From Pardosa pseudoannulata (lineage: Eukaryota; Arthropoda; Arachnida; Araneae; Lycosidae): a DNA stretch of 64,000 bases. Under the pieces are notes generated by a model, which did no database searches, was not told the origin of the DNA, and saw only the letters and a list, made by a program, of their open reading frames with translations. Positions 9,048 to 21,443 of the stretch are shown here, piece by piece (positions within the stretch are counted from its first letter, which is position 1; every line of letters begins with the position of its first letter). Position numbers and translations under genes: made by a program. The stretch spans positions 16,163,963 to 16,227,962 of the forward strand of contig CM063504.1 in assembly GCA_032207245.1 (NCBI GenBank), in the 5' to 3' direction.

Positions 9048-12000
9048 TATCAGCTTTAATCAGTAGGCTCCAGTTTAGTCATGTTGCAAAACCCTGACTG
9101 TAGTGCTCTAAATCAAACCAAAATTGCAGTGAGCAGTATGAAAGAAATTTTTGTTTTGATGTGATTTCCCTAATGCATAACATTATTTCATCTTGCTCCA
9201 CAACATAAAATCATTGCCAATATACAACATGCTTTTATTAAATTTAATTTGTAAAATAAAACACAATTAAGCAATGAAGTTAATCATAATTTATTAATCA
9301 TAAGATTCATGCATTGATCTGGTACATGATAACCATCAGACCTTGCAGGTGGATTCCTAGCAGTATGCAGAGATCCCATATATATGACTACTTCAGGAAG
9401 CAGACATCATTCAGAGTACTTCAGTGCAGATAAACTTCATGCTACAAACAGTTCATGCAGGTGGGCACAAAAAAGTAGCAGAGAGAATATGGAATATTAT
9501 CTGGATTCTCACATAGACCTCAGGCCCACAACAGCTGAATTAACAGTGATGATATAAACCTTGAAAGTGCTTAGGAAAAGTAAACAGATCTGAATTTAGA
9601 TCATAACACTATACTAACATCTGTCTTGACCTATAAGCAACCCCAAGAATAATGTAGAGTAAGAGACAACCTTTGGGCCACAGTACTGCTAATGTCATTG
9701 CTCATTAGCCACCTGCACAACATATAACTCAACATGCTAAAAAAAAATCACCCTAGGACTTTGCTTGAAATCTTGGAGACTGAACAAACCTAACTAATAA
9801 AAGAACAAAAAGCCATCCATGACTAGTCAAATCATGAACCTAAATAAGGGGGGGAGGATATTTATTTTAATGGAATGCTGGATGCAACATAAACGTGTGT
9901 GAGCTGAGACTCCTTAAAAATGACTAGTGTGACTAGACCAAAATTCTGGGAAATATGGATAAGACTTATACAAACATTGCCAGATCACTCATTGTAGCAT
10001 TATTAGTTATAATATGTCATTTTATTAATATTTTTAGAGTAAGACAATTAGGTTTAATAATATTTTAAGATTTTAAAATTTTGTGACTTTTTTTTCTATT
10101 TAGAAAAACTGATACATTTTGGACTACTACTGGCCTTTATCCACAGAGTTTTGTCCTAGCTTTATCAGAGGCAGCTGATGTAAAAGCTATTGTTATTCAT
10201 TCATATAATAGTAAGATTTTTCTATATCTCTGCATATATTTGCTTAATATCAAATACCATAATTTTATAACTATTTTAATTTATCATCAAGCAAATAAGA
10301 AAATAGTACTATCTTCATCTGATTTACTTTAACCTTTTAATTTGCTTTACATTATACGTATTATACTTCTCTGATTATCCTGTTTATAGGACTTGTCAGG
10401 TGGTCCAATTAAGTATACTTCTTAATTTAAATACTTTTATTAACACATACATCAGTAAATGTTATAAACCCTTGCTAATACATATGTTCTGTCCCTGTGT
10501 CTCTGTCAATAATTATTTTTATGACTGACTCTTCTATATTTGATGCTCTTCAGAAGGGTTTCTAACCTTTAATGAACCTCTGACTTTTTTTATAAGCATG
10601 AAAATATCGACAACCTCTTTTCTACAATAGTTGATTACCAAATTTTAAAATATTATTGCAAATTATCTACACCTATTTTATCTGTCTACCTATTAAGAAT
10701 CTCAAAGTAGGAATTTACTAAAATGGTCATCAAATGCAATAAAAATTAGCATAAAATCATTAAGGAATTTTAAGAATTAAGATGATTGAAGCAAGGGGAG
10801 TTTTTAACAGTTTGTTGATGTCAAGTTCCAATTTCATTAACAAGACAAGCAAATCTCCATGTTCAGTGAAGTACAATCTATTTCTTTTCTTAGATAATAA
10901 ATTAGCCATGATCATCCCTCTGGATTGCCTTAATGTCTCATTACCTCCTAAACCTGATACCCCATAGAAGTCTTCACCCCCATTTGGAACTTATACTCTG
11001 CAATGTCCAGACATCTAGCTATCAGCAAACATAACATTCCTCTCCTTCCAGTTTAGACATACTATACATGTTTTGTAATTATATCAAATCTTTTTCTAAT
11101 TCAGTTACTGATCACCTGTAACATTTTACGCACAGTCTTTTTCTTTACTCCATTATTGTTAACATTCTTATTAGTAATGCATTCATCAGTAGTCCCACTA
11201 TATGTAATAATATTTATTTGCAGTATTTTCTGACATAACATCACTTGATCTCTGAGATTGCTCGGTTTTTATCTTTTTCAATTTGTTCATCCCAATTGCT
11301 GCTTAATTCATTACACTAATTTTTATCATTATTATAAACTACCTGAAGTACATTGCATTGCCCATATAAAAAAATTAGGGTATTTATTTATATTATAGTT
11401 AATTATTTTGATTTTAAATGAATGATAAAAATTTTATGAAGGTGTACTTAAACTACAAATTTGTTAACATGCAAAAGAAACAGTGTTTTTAATTTTTAAT
11501 GCAATGTTTAAGTGTCTACAATGTTTTACCATTTTCTGTCTAGAAAGTAAACCATTATCTGACTTACCAAAAGAAACCCTGTACTTGTTTTGCAGGTTGC
11601 TAAGATATTTTTCTCTTATAAAACTATAGTCATGTAAGAATGTACAATAATATTAAATGTTAAATAGAAAAATAAAAGAAATATTTGTAAAATCTCTAAT
11701 TTTTGAAAAAATTTAAACTAGAGTAAAGCTTTTATGTGAAGATGCTTATTGCATTCACATGTTTAAAATTCATGTTTTTTAGATGAAGTTTATGTAATTA
11801 TTAAATGTTTAAGTTGAATTATGAGTTTTCTTTAAAAAACTTTTAAGAAAGTTATGAAAATACACTTTTTAATTACAAATATCAAGAAAGAAAATTCTGG
11901 ATTTTTGAAAGGTGCAAGAATATATCAGATAAAAAAATTACAAAAGTGTACATGACAATCTAAAAATCTGCATTTAAAAAATGTTTCAAATTGACCTTTT

Positions 12001-15000
12001 AGGAAAATTTATAAAAAAACAGTAGTAATAATAGTAGAAATCATGATGTTTTAAAAATATATATTGTACAATGGAGAGATAATTTGTCTATATGATTCAG
12101 TTCATATTTTTATTTTGACACTTTTTATATTAACAAATTTGTATTTAAAAAATGTCTAAAACTCTCAACAAATATCTTTGGTATGTATCTTTTATATGTA
12201 ATATGTTGACAAGGATTAATCCAAAATTGAAACCTTTAAAATGGAAGTCAGAGTTGCCTTGGAATAGAATCAATATAATTTTTTCAAAATTTTCACACCC
12301 TTTGTACATGCTTTTTTAGTGTTGTTGAAAGTATACTTTAAAAGTGTAAAGATTAGTGATCTAGATCTTTTTTTAATTAAAATCTCAAAGAAGTTTAAAG
12401 TAGGCAGTAACCTTCCTCCTGTATAGGTCTAGTGTACAAAATTTCAAGATCCAGAACAAAAATGTAAATGAAGTTACGAGACATACACTCTTCTTTATAC
12501 TATATTATCATTTTATAAAAAGATAGCATCCTTGTTATTTTCTATAATTTCCTGGCTAATTTTACTATTGGGATGCAATTTATTAGCATGATATCTACAT
12601 TTTACTTCCTCCTTACCATCCATTTATTGTCTAGAAATATTATAATTTTCCCCCAAATTCACTTTTACTGTTTTCTAAAAACTTTAACACACACCACACA
12701 GATTCATTTTGTGTATGTGGAGTGGTGGACTTTAATTTTCAGTTAATACTAAATGAAGGGCAGTTTAAATAAACTGAATTAGGAGTTAAGAAATTCTCCA
12801 ATAAAGATCATGGGTGGGTATATCTTTTCCATCCAGCTTTCTTTCACAGTTGTTTCACTGTTTGCATAGTGTTATTGGATCTGGGGTGGTATGGAAAAAC
12901 CTGTACATGTTTAATTTCTTTTCTTCTAAGGAATTCAGAAAAACATAACTTGTAAAAGAAGTACTATAATCTGAAACTAACTTTACTTGCAAATCAAAAG
13001 TTACAAAAATTTTGCATGATTTATATAAATTCTATTCCAAGGTAACCTTGACTTTTTAAAGTTTTGACTTGGGGTTAACCCTTGGCAACATATTACATAT
13101 ACAACAAAAATTTACCATTTGTTCAATTTCTTGTTCCATATTTGTCTCATTCTTCATAAAAAAAAACATTGTTTCAGTTACCTTCTAATGTACATGGACT
13201 GCCTTCTGTTGAGAAACTAACATATTCATTTAGACACAATAAAGGAATGCTGTCTTATACTTTTAAAAAGTTTTATTTACCCAGACACTTATAATAGAAC
13301 ACTATATTTACATTATTAACATAGAACATTTAGACAGTTTGCTTTGAACATAAGTCATTAAAAGGGCATTCTAATGGATTATGTGTCCCTGAACTTCTCT
13401 TGCACTGTTTTCAAAAGAATTTACTATTTATTGTTTTTGGTTTTCATCCTTTGTATTTTGAACCTTGTGCTTTGTTAATTTTGCATACATTTAAAAGTCA
13501 ATAATTTGAAAATATTTATATTTAGCTGTTATAGATTCCCCTGATAAATCTTTGCCACTTGCAGTCGTGAAAGTAAGGTTTCGGGTATCTAGCAATTTTT
13601 CTTGAATTCTGTTATGTGTTCCAAAAACTAGTTAATCTTACAATCACTTCTTTATTGTATCTCTGAAATTATCATGTTCTAATAAATAATTTCCAGATCT
13701 TCTTATCCTTTTTTTAAAAATTTTATTTTTTCACTATTTTACTGGACTGCAGCTGGAAATCTTCATTTGGTTTATTAACTGGGGTTTTATGATTTTATGT
13801 TCTCTTCTTTATAGGGTTAAGGTATAATTTTGTCTCATAACATTGCAAAATTTGTACTTTCCTCAGTACTTAGCAGAATATTTTTCTTTACCACTTTGTT
13901 CTAAATTTCATTTACAGCTAGATAGAAGTCAGTTTTTTCAAGGAGATATTCCAAGGTATATTTGCATTCTATTTTTCTGTTTTTTTGATAGTGGCTTCTT
14001 TTGGATCTGTAATTTTTGTTTTAAGCATTTAGGTTGAGACATCATTGTCATTGATGCCTGTGATTATCATATCTGTGGATATTGATAGGATAAATTACTT
14101 CTTAATTATCATACTTTTATAAACACATAAATCTATGCTTATTGCACAACTCTTGCTAGAACATAATGCCTATCACTAGCTCTCTGCTCTTTATAGTGAT
14201 GTCACTGTTCTGTAGTTGATGCTGAATACAGCTATCTGGCTATCACCATCTATAACAATATGCCTAAAATACATGTCTTATTTTTATATTCATTAGACTG
14301 CAAAATTCATAAATATCTTTAAAACTCTTTGTCTTAATTTCCTGTTTACTATTTTTATTTTAATTGTACTACTATTACATGATGTAATTATTTTTTTTTC
14401 TGTTTCAGTTAAAGATCTCAGAATTGAAAAAACAATAAAGGAAGATCCAGTTGAATTTGAAGATGTTTTAGAAACAGGTACTGACTTTTAAAACTGTTTT
14501 ACTTTTGATGTATTCTTTATTTACCATAAAAATGTCATAAAATTCTACATTATAACAAAAGTATATTTTTAACATTATTTTTAATTCTTTATATTGCTCA
14601 TTTATCTTTAACTATTCTTGATTTAGTTTTTTTATGTACACCTATAAACATACTTGAAATATTTCATTACTACTTACATATCCATATATTCATATTTTGA
14701 CCACAGCTTTCAAAAATGTTGCATGGGTTATAAAATTTCCTCTACTTCAAATTGAAGAAGAGCTTTTTTGTTTTATAACCAAAATATCAGAATTAAATTT
14801 ATGAAATAGTAAATCAAATTCTTATAGTGTAAAATTTTATTCCTACTTTGATATTATTTTAAATCTGTCTAAAAAAGGGTATATTTTTGCTATGCAATTT
14901 TTATGTATCTCTATATATGGATCTATCTGCCTGTATATATATATGTTAGTGTGTTTCAATATTATAAAACCACTCAAAATTTCAAGACTATTGCAACAAA

Positions 15001-17480
15001 GAATTTATTTAAATTTCTATGAACATATGTGGAATTAAACTGTTTTTTAGACCTAATTCAGCTAGTAAAAACTAGATTTAACCCTTTTTCATGCCTAATG
15101 ATTTTGTCGGAATCACAGTGTTATGTAAATATTAGGTTGGGGGAAAAGTAATCCATTATTTTTTTTCGGTAGATGGCTGTAGTGATCGACATCTCGTAAA
15201 GTATCAATCAAACAATTTCAAATTTATGCTCATTGTCTAGGTGACATTCCAGACTAAAAAAAATTTTTTTTACAGTTTTTTGTTCAGTCTATTCAGTTGG
15301 GAGTTACAGGGTGTTAAAAATGAAAGTCAACAAAGAGAAAATTTGGTACATTTTACAGTTTTTCTGTGATAAAGGTAAAAATACAAACCAAACGGCTGAA
15401 ATTGTGAATGGTGTTTATGGTGCCGATACTATAACAGCTAATTATGTACAATTTTGGTTTCATCGATTTCGTTCAGGCATTTTTTATGTTAAAGATGCAC
15501 CTCACCAAGGCAGGCCCGTCGTCAAAAATGTCGGAGAAATCACAGAAATAATCAAAGTTGACTTGCATGTTAGTAGTCATAGCATCGTCCAGGAGCTAAA
15601 AATAGAACATAAAACATTTTAAAATCATTTGTGAAAAGTTGGATTCAAAAAGAAGCTCGATGTTTGAGTGCCACGCCAATTAACACCAAAAAACATGATG
15701 GATCCTTGGTCAAACGGGATGAAATTGGCCCATTACTTAAATGGATGGTGACTGGGGAGGAGAAATGAGTCAAATACAAAAATATTGTGCGAAAACAATT
15801 ATGGTCAAAGCTCGGTGAAGCAGCTCAAACGGTGGCCAAACCAGGACTAATAGCCAAGAAGGTTCTACTGTGTATTTGGTGGGACTGGAAGGGAATAATT
15901 TATTATGAGTTGCTTCCGTATAGCCAAACACTTAATTCATCTCTACTGTCAACAACTGGACCATTTGAAGCTAGCGATTGACCAGGAACGGCCTGAATTA
16001 GCCAACAGAAGAGGTGTTATGTTCCATTAAAGCACTTCCATGAGAGAGGCATTATGAAGCTACCTTTAAAATGGCAACAAATTGTACAACCAAATGGTGC
16101 ATATTTGACCCAAATCTGACAATCCAAAACATGTTCAATAAAGTCATTAAATTCACCCAAAAATAATTAACTTCTTTTTCCCCAACCTAATATAAGACCA
16201 CTTTTGTTTTTTGGAGTAATGCAGTAATTTTGTGTTAAGTTTAGAGGTTAACTGTAAACATAACATTTAAAAAAGGTAATAAAAAGGAAAAAATAATAAA
16301 AAATAGGAAATTAATAGGATTATTTTGGTTTATTGCTAAACTATCTCATCAGAGTGAATTATCTGAAGTAAAAGTAGAAAAGTTTAGTTCTGTAATGTGA
16401 AAAAAAAAAGTCTACTCATGAAATAATTGTCATAGAAGTTGTAAAACTGGTATTTATGATATTTGTGTAAAGAATATTATGTAATACTAAACAGACCAGG
16501 TGGATAAAAAATGCTATCAAGTTTAAAAAATGCGGGTGCAAATAAGAAATTTTCCACTTTTCAACCCCCCAAAAAATATACAAGCTTGGAAAATAGCACA
16601 ATAGATAAGATAGTGAGCATGTGTTTCATCTTACTGTGTAAACCAAAAAACCCATTCATTTCCTAATTTCTGTCATTTTTTTTACTAACTTTTCCAGATA
16701 TGTTAGATTGTAATTAAACATAAATATAAAACAAAAATTTCTGCATTACTTTGAAAAACAAAGTGGCCTTATATTTATGTAATACTAAAATTCCAGAACA
16801 TTGTTAAAAACATTAAAAAAATATTTTTTTTAGTCAATTTTGAAAAATTGCTTCATTGTTGTGAAAGAGTCAGAATTTTGAGTGCTCTTACATGATTTAC
16901 TCATCTTATAAATTGTGATTGTGGCTAACTTTACATTCCCATAATTTTAGTAATCTGACTAAGGTTTTTGTTGGACCTAACTGGTCTAAGGTAAAATTGA
17001 AGAAATGAAGGTGTTTAATGAAATTTTGCTTTATAAAAACTCATATCTGATTCTATGACACTGAGCATTATATCTCACACTGAATTAATTTATAAAATGT
17101 TTATTATGTATATATCAGTGCTTGCTTGTGCACCTTTTTTTGTCAGTTGTAGCTATATAAAATATTTAATGAGTGGGCTTAATTCACAGTGCACCTGAAA
17201 CGAAATTAACCATAATGAAAAAAAAAATGGGAACAGTTTGTAAATTTGTTGAGGAGGAATAAAAAAAATTCATATTTCTTGCATTTGATTTGTCTCATGT
17301 AAATAATATTGCAAGCATTAAGAAAATAAATAAGATGAAAACTTAATGATTAATTGTAATAAATTTAATCCTTATATAAATACCTTCATTTACAATGTTT
17401 TAAATGCAAAAAAAAAAAATTTAAATCTGATTATGATTTTTTTTAAATATTAAAATATTTAGCAACTCTGCTAATGGCAG

Positions 17481-17536
<56 letters not shown>

Positions 17537-18281
17537 AACCTCTATGCCACCCAGTAATTGTTTTCTATTTTTCAAACATCCTATTGTTTAAACTGTAAAA
17601 TTTTCAAAAATTAATGATTTGTTGACTTTTTAAAATTTAGTTGGTTGATTGCCTACTTAAGCAGTGTTACCAACAAGTGACTCTAGATGGACCAGTTGTA
17701 AAATGGCTTATAATAATGTACAGTGGCAAGAAACTGACTTGATATAGCTTGAATTAACTGACATGTGGCAGAAGTCATAAATGCTTGTATAATTGTATAA
17801 ATGTGTGTGATTAAAAATAATGAGACATGACTTTTTTTTTTTATCTGAAATGAAAACATCAAAAACCAGTACTAAAGACATATGTTAAAAGATCCATCCA
17901 CCAGTGTTTGACTGAATTTCTACCTCCAGATACGTATTAAAGTACTGGATAGCAGATACCATTTTTTTATATCTATATAATTAATCTTAAAGATTCTAAA
18001 GAAAATAAAAAAGTAAGATAACAAAAGTAATTTATCATGCAAGTAGTTGTAAAAGTAGGTCTAAAAATTTTTAACTTCTTTATGTAGGAAGGATTATTTT
18101 ATCTCAGTGTGTGAAATGTTTCTTATTTTCTGCAGGATTTGAATCTACAGAAGGTACACCCCAACAAAAAAGCTTTTCCCCTGCCTTATGTGAAGCACGC
18201 TACCTTAAATTTATTATAAAATCTGGGTATGATCATTTTTGTGCTGTCTATAAGCTTTCAGTCAATGGTGTAAGTTTGTGA
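6854..18281 (+). CDS. IFT25: Intraflagellar transport protein 25 (HSPB11), whole gene
   Basis: Joining 6854-6945, 10104-10210, 14409-14477 and 18136-18281 gives a 137-residue protein with GT-AG introns and consistent phases (2, 1, 1); human IFT25 is 144. IFT25 is an IFT-B subunit that pairs with the small GTPase IFT27 in cilia. Its fold is a discoidin-like beta-sandwich. Visible hallmarks are NILDG at 27-31, then DTFWTTTG at 34-41, YPQSF, a LRIEK strand, and the C-terminal ARYLKFII and YDHFCAVYKLSVNG. The start is the first ATG before MIDLSS and aligns with the human N-terminus. An X-box lies 93 bp upstream, fitting ciliary regulation. A poly(A) signal follows at 18355. Introns are 1: 6946-10103, 2: 10211-14408, 3: 14478-18135. 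All exons are intact. It was identified by recalled similarity to the human protein. Confidence 0.9.
7614..7675 (+). repeat. tRNA-like fold, probable SINE head or tRNA relic
   Basis: GGCATCC at the 5' end pairs perfectly with GGATGCC at the 3' end (7-bp acceptor-like stem). A TTCAATT loop sits in a weak 5-bp T-stem, and a central GGGAC-TAGA-GTCCC hairpin has only a 4-base loop. At 62 nt, with no proper anticodon loop or D arm, it is not a functional tRNA gene. Confidence 0.3.
9013..9046. repeat. Poly(T) tract
   Basis: An uninterrupted run of 34 T in IFT25 intron 1. On the minus strand it would be a poly(A) tail, which could mark a retroposed insertion to its right. Confidence 0.8.
10104..10210 (+). 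CDS. IFT25: IFT25 exon 2
   Basis: Follows a TTTAG acceptor and ends A|GTAAG. Carries the most conserved IFT25 segment, DTFWTTTG and YPQSF, then a strand ending IVIHSYN. Intron phase 2 in, 1 out. Confidence 0.9.
10211..14408 (+). other. IFT25 intron 2, nothing assignable
   Basis: About 4.2 kb of AT-rich sequence with no recognisable exon, transposase or repeat family. Short open frames at 10782 and 13843 have no domain and no splice context. Confidence 0.6.
14409..14477 (+). CDS. IFT25: IFT25 exon 3
   Basis: Acceptor TTTCAG, donor ACAG|GTACTG. Encodes KDLRIEKTIKEDPVEFEDV and adjoining residues, matching the human LKIEK...EPVDFE segment. Confidence 0.85.
15132..16190 (+). mobile_element. mariner element, internally deleted
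   Basis: TA dinucleotides flank the element (15130-15131 and 16191-16192). The ends are inverted repeats: TTAGGTTGGGGGAAAAGTAA on the left and its near-complement TTTTTCCCCAACCTAA on the right. Length 1059 bp is below the usual 1.3 kb because part of the catalytic domain is gone. It lies in the sense orientation of IFT25 intron 3. Confidence 0.9.
15320..16167 (+). pseudogene. mariner transposase pseudogene
   Basis: The frame opens MKVNKEKIWYILQFFCDKGK and keeps the paired helix-turn-helix region, FWFHRFRSG and GRPVV. A frame break occurs near 15620. MVTG with a damaged DE motif (a stop right after) follows, then IVRKQLWSK, KVLLCIWWDWKGIIYYELLP and the terminal GIMKLPLKWQQI. About 250 bp encoding the third catalytic Asp is deleted near 16020. 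Several stops and shifts confirm it is inactive. Confidence 0.88.
17485..17533. repeat. (TA)n microsatellite
   Basis: An uninterrupted TA dinucleotide run of about 49 bases in IFT25 intron 3. Intron 3 holds only the mariner and this run as recognisable features. Confidence 0.95.
18136..18281 (+). CDS. IFT25: IFT25 exon 4 (terminal)
   Basis: Acceptor TCTGCAG; ends at TGA 18279-18281. Encodes the last two strands, ARYLKFII and YDHFCAVYKLSVNG, matching the human YLRFII and DHFASVHSVSAEG region. The C-terminus VSL is shorter than the human one. Confidence 0.88.
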
Positions 18282-18354
18282 TAAGTTTCAGTAAATTACT
18301 GAAGTGTTTTATTCTTTGAATATTTGTAACATATTTATATAATTTATTGTTAAA

Positions 18355-18360
18355 AATAAA
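18355..18360 (+). terminator. IFT25 poly(A) signal
   Basis: AATAAA lies 74 bases after the IFT25 stop codon, the first canonical signal downstream. Confidence 0.6.
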
Positions 18361-18791
18361 TTCTCTTTTAAGAATAGTATTGTTCTGTAATCTTTTTAAG
18401 ATACCATCAACTTTCTTCAATATATACATCTTTAAACTTTAAAAAACTGAAAAAGAAAATGCTGAAATTGAATTGTTAATTACTTTTTAAATAAGCTGTT
18501 AAATGTTGACTTCGATTAAAAATATTTGTATAGTTATATTTCAGTTATATAATCAGTTGAATTTCAATTGCATAAAACTTAATATTATAAATCTGTATTT
18601 ATTTATTTGTAAAAGTAGTATAAATTTGATTTAACTTGTAGTATTTTACATAGAACCCAAACAAGTTTTTGCCCCACCCCACCTCACCCCCCCAAAAAAG
18701 GAGGATTTACTTCAAAACAATGTAAATTTAGAGAATTTATACTCAATTTAGATTTTTTTTTTAAACAAAAATCATTTTTAATGGTGTAGTC

Positions 18792-18794
<3 letters not shown>

Positions 18795-18829
<35 letters not shown>
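18795..18829. repeat. (TA)n microsatellite
   Basis: A TA run just downstream of IFT25. The following DNA (18830-19480) looks like an unidentified repeat; its 62-codon minus frame at 18988-19176 has no motif I can name. Confidence 0.9.
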
Positions 18830-18832
<3 letters not shown>

Positions 18833-19484
18833 CAATTCTGAATCTGTTGGTCTCGAAACCTTTTGGAATCAAATGACATACAAGGGTGAATTAAGACTAT
18901 CAGAAACACACTGTGTAGCTCTGAGATGCCTTCTATCTCTAACAACATATCTTTGTGTAACAGTTTCCCAACTTGTTGGTTTAAAATTTAAATATAGAAG
19001 TGGGCTTGTTGGGAAAGATGATCTTTGTCGTACTTTTGCATAAACTGCACAAAGTATTTCAGATATGATGCAGTAAGTAATCTCACAATTTTCAGTGACT
19101 TTGACTTTTTATGCACACTGCAGCAAAATGTAGGAATGTAGTTTTCTGTTATTAAGACTGTTACCCATGCTACCAAGACAAAATTTCATTTATTTGAACA
19201 TAGAAATAAATATTTCACAATATATAATTACATGTTGTGGTTAATCACTGTTTTAATTATGTTTGATTTCTAATGCTGAAAATACATCCGGCATATCAGA
19301 TATTTACATTATGCTTCATAATGCAAATATCGTAATGGTAGCAAAATTCCAGTTAGGAAATAGTAACAGAAATATTTTTATGGTTGAGAATTGCCACAAC
19401 ATGAGGAATTGTATTAAAGGGTTACAGCATTAGGAAGGTTGAAAACTACTGATGTATATGACATGTACACACATTTATAAATAC

Positions 19485-19600
19485 ATAGGAAACTTGCTTA
19501 TGTAAAACTCACTTATACAAAATATTCACTTATGCAAAGCACTTCTTGTAACCCCAGCAAAACACCCAGAAGGCCTGTGTAATACAAAACATTCAGCTAT
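19485..19600. mobile_element. Possible pogo/Tigger-like end
   Basis: Repeated CTTATGTAAAACTCACTTAT and CTTATGCAAAGCACTTCTTG phrases resemble the terminal region of some pogo-type elements. No partner end or transposase is seen. Confidence 0.3.
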
Positions 19601-19776
19601 ACAATGGACTGTTCGATCCACAACATAAATTTTTTAACAGATATTATATCCAGTTGGCCCTACCCTCCCTATAAATACGTCCTTTGTATATAAATATATA
19701 TACTGATGCATATCACGTTACTTCATACTGAGTTCTACTAAAAGTGTCGAGACAGGGAAGAAAGAGGGCAAAAAAT

Positions 19777-19779
<3 letters not shown>

Positions 19780-19812
<33 letters not shown>
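19780..19812. repeat. (TA)n microsatellite
   Basis: A TA run 87 bp left of the long inverted-repeat element; a second run abuts its right end, so the element may have landed in or expanded a TA tract. Confidence 0.9.
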
Positions 19813-19820
<8 letters not shown>

Positions 19821-19899
19821 CAAAAGGAATAAAAGACTAAATAAGAAAATCATTAGCAATTCTGATGCGCTATGCCACTATCAAGAAAAGCTATATTAA

Positions 19900-21086
19900 A
19901 TATCAATTAAAAGGAATCAAAAAATAAAAAATATAAAGAATTGGAACGAATATGGAATTGGTGTACTTGAAGCGGTGGGGGGGATTGCAACCCCCACATT
20001 CCAGTTAAATGGCCATTTTAATCATATGAAACACTCCCGGTTACCATAAGTACATGAATAAAAACAGACTAAAGTCTAAAATCAATCTATACGAAAACCA
20101 ATACCATAAACAAAATGAAATTTAAACCTATTACAACAAACCAATGCTTAAATTAAAATTATAAAATTCACTAAATATACTAAAATGACTTATAACTATA
20201 AACCATTGTATACATTAAAAATACAAAATTCACTAAAAAATACTAAAATGCATTATAAAAACCACTAAGAATACCAAAGTAAAAATACATATACTCATAT
20301 CCAACCCACAAGATGCATAACATCCTCTTTACCCGATCTAAGACACGACTGCAAAACTCTAAGTATAAAAAAATGTGGGTAACCCGCAGTTAAAATCTGG
20401 CTGACGTATTCCTTAATAATATTATCTCGAATGTATGATAAACGTGAAACGTATAATTTTAGGATTAATCGTATAACAGATTGGCTAAGTAACTTAAATA
20501 TTAACGTAAAATGTAATATTTTAAATTTTATGATACGGTGTATAAGACTAAACACTTCAACTTCAAACAGAGATAATATTATTAAGGAATATATCAGCTA
20601 GATTTTAACTGCGGGTTACTCACGTTTTTTTATACTTAGTTTTGCAGTCGTGTCTTAGATTAGATAAAGAAGATGTTATGCATCTTGTGGGTTGTATATG
20701 TATTTTTACTTTGGTATTCTTAGTGGTTTTTATAATCCATTTTAGTATTTTTTAGTGAATTTTGTATTTTTAATGTATAGAATGGTTTATAGTTATAAGT
20801 CATTTTAGTATATTTAGTGAATTTTATAATTTTAATTTATACATTGGTTTGTTGTAATAGGTTTAAATTTCATTTTGTTTATGGTATTGCTTTTCGTATA
20901 GATTGATTTTAGACTTTAGTCTGTTTTTATTGATGGACTTATGGTGACCGGGAGCATTTCATATGATTAAAATGGCCATTTAACCGGAATGTGGGGATCG
21001 CAATTCCCCCTACCGCTTCAAGTACACCAATTCCATATTCGTTCCAATTCTTTATATTTTTTATTTTTTGATTCCTTTTAATTGAT

Positions 21087-21088
<2 letters not shown>
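19900..21088. mobile_element. Foldback element with ~520-bp arms
   Basis: The left arm (19900-20428) and right arm (20570-21088) are inverted copies with scattered mismatches. They run from ATATCAATTAAAAGGAATC at one edge to GATTCCTTTTAATTGATAT at the other. A 141-bp non-repeated spacer starts GAATGTATG. Landmarks in both arms are the GGAATGTGGGG/CCCCCACATTCC block near the outer ends and CTTAATAATATTATCTC at the inner ends. No protein frame of note exists in arms or spacer. TA microsatellites lie on both sides. A transcript across it would form a very long hairpin. Confidence 0.85.

Positions 21089-21110
<22 letters not shown>
21085..21110. repeat. (AT)n microsatellite
   Basis: A short AT run at the right edge of the foldback element. 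Confidence 0.9.
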
Positions 21111-21117
<7 letters not shown>

Positions 21118-21443
21118 ATGTCTCAAAATTATTTAACTTTAATATTTCCTTAAAAACCTCCTCTCTCCCATTCTAATTCCTTAAAATCTTTTTCTCAGCC
21201 TCTAAATGTCTTAATCAAAGGAGTATCCTTGACTAAAAATTCTTTCGATATATTTCCTAAATCTGTCCTGTAAATTTTCTGTCTATTCAACACGTTTTCC
21301 AGTTTTCACCGGCTAATGGCTCTGTGTTTTTCCTGATCTTAACACTTAAATTCGCTGAGTAAGTTTCTTGTCCCTTGGGAAAATTCTTTCTGTCGTTGCT
21401 CTTGGGTGCACCTCTGTTTGATCAGAGTGATTTTTGCATCTTT

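Larger units (their letters stand above)
6946..10103 (+). other. IFT25 intron 1
   Basis: AT-rich intron with no further exon seen. It holds a 62-nt tRNA-like fold at 7614-7675 and a 34-base T run at 9013-9046. The 9050-9950 stretch is slightly less AT-rich but has no readable frame. A retroposed 3' end in minus orientation after the T run is possible but unproven. Confidence 0.6.
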
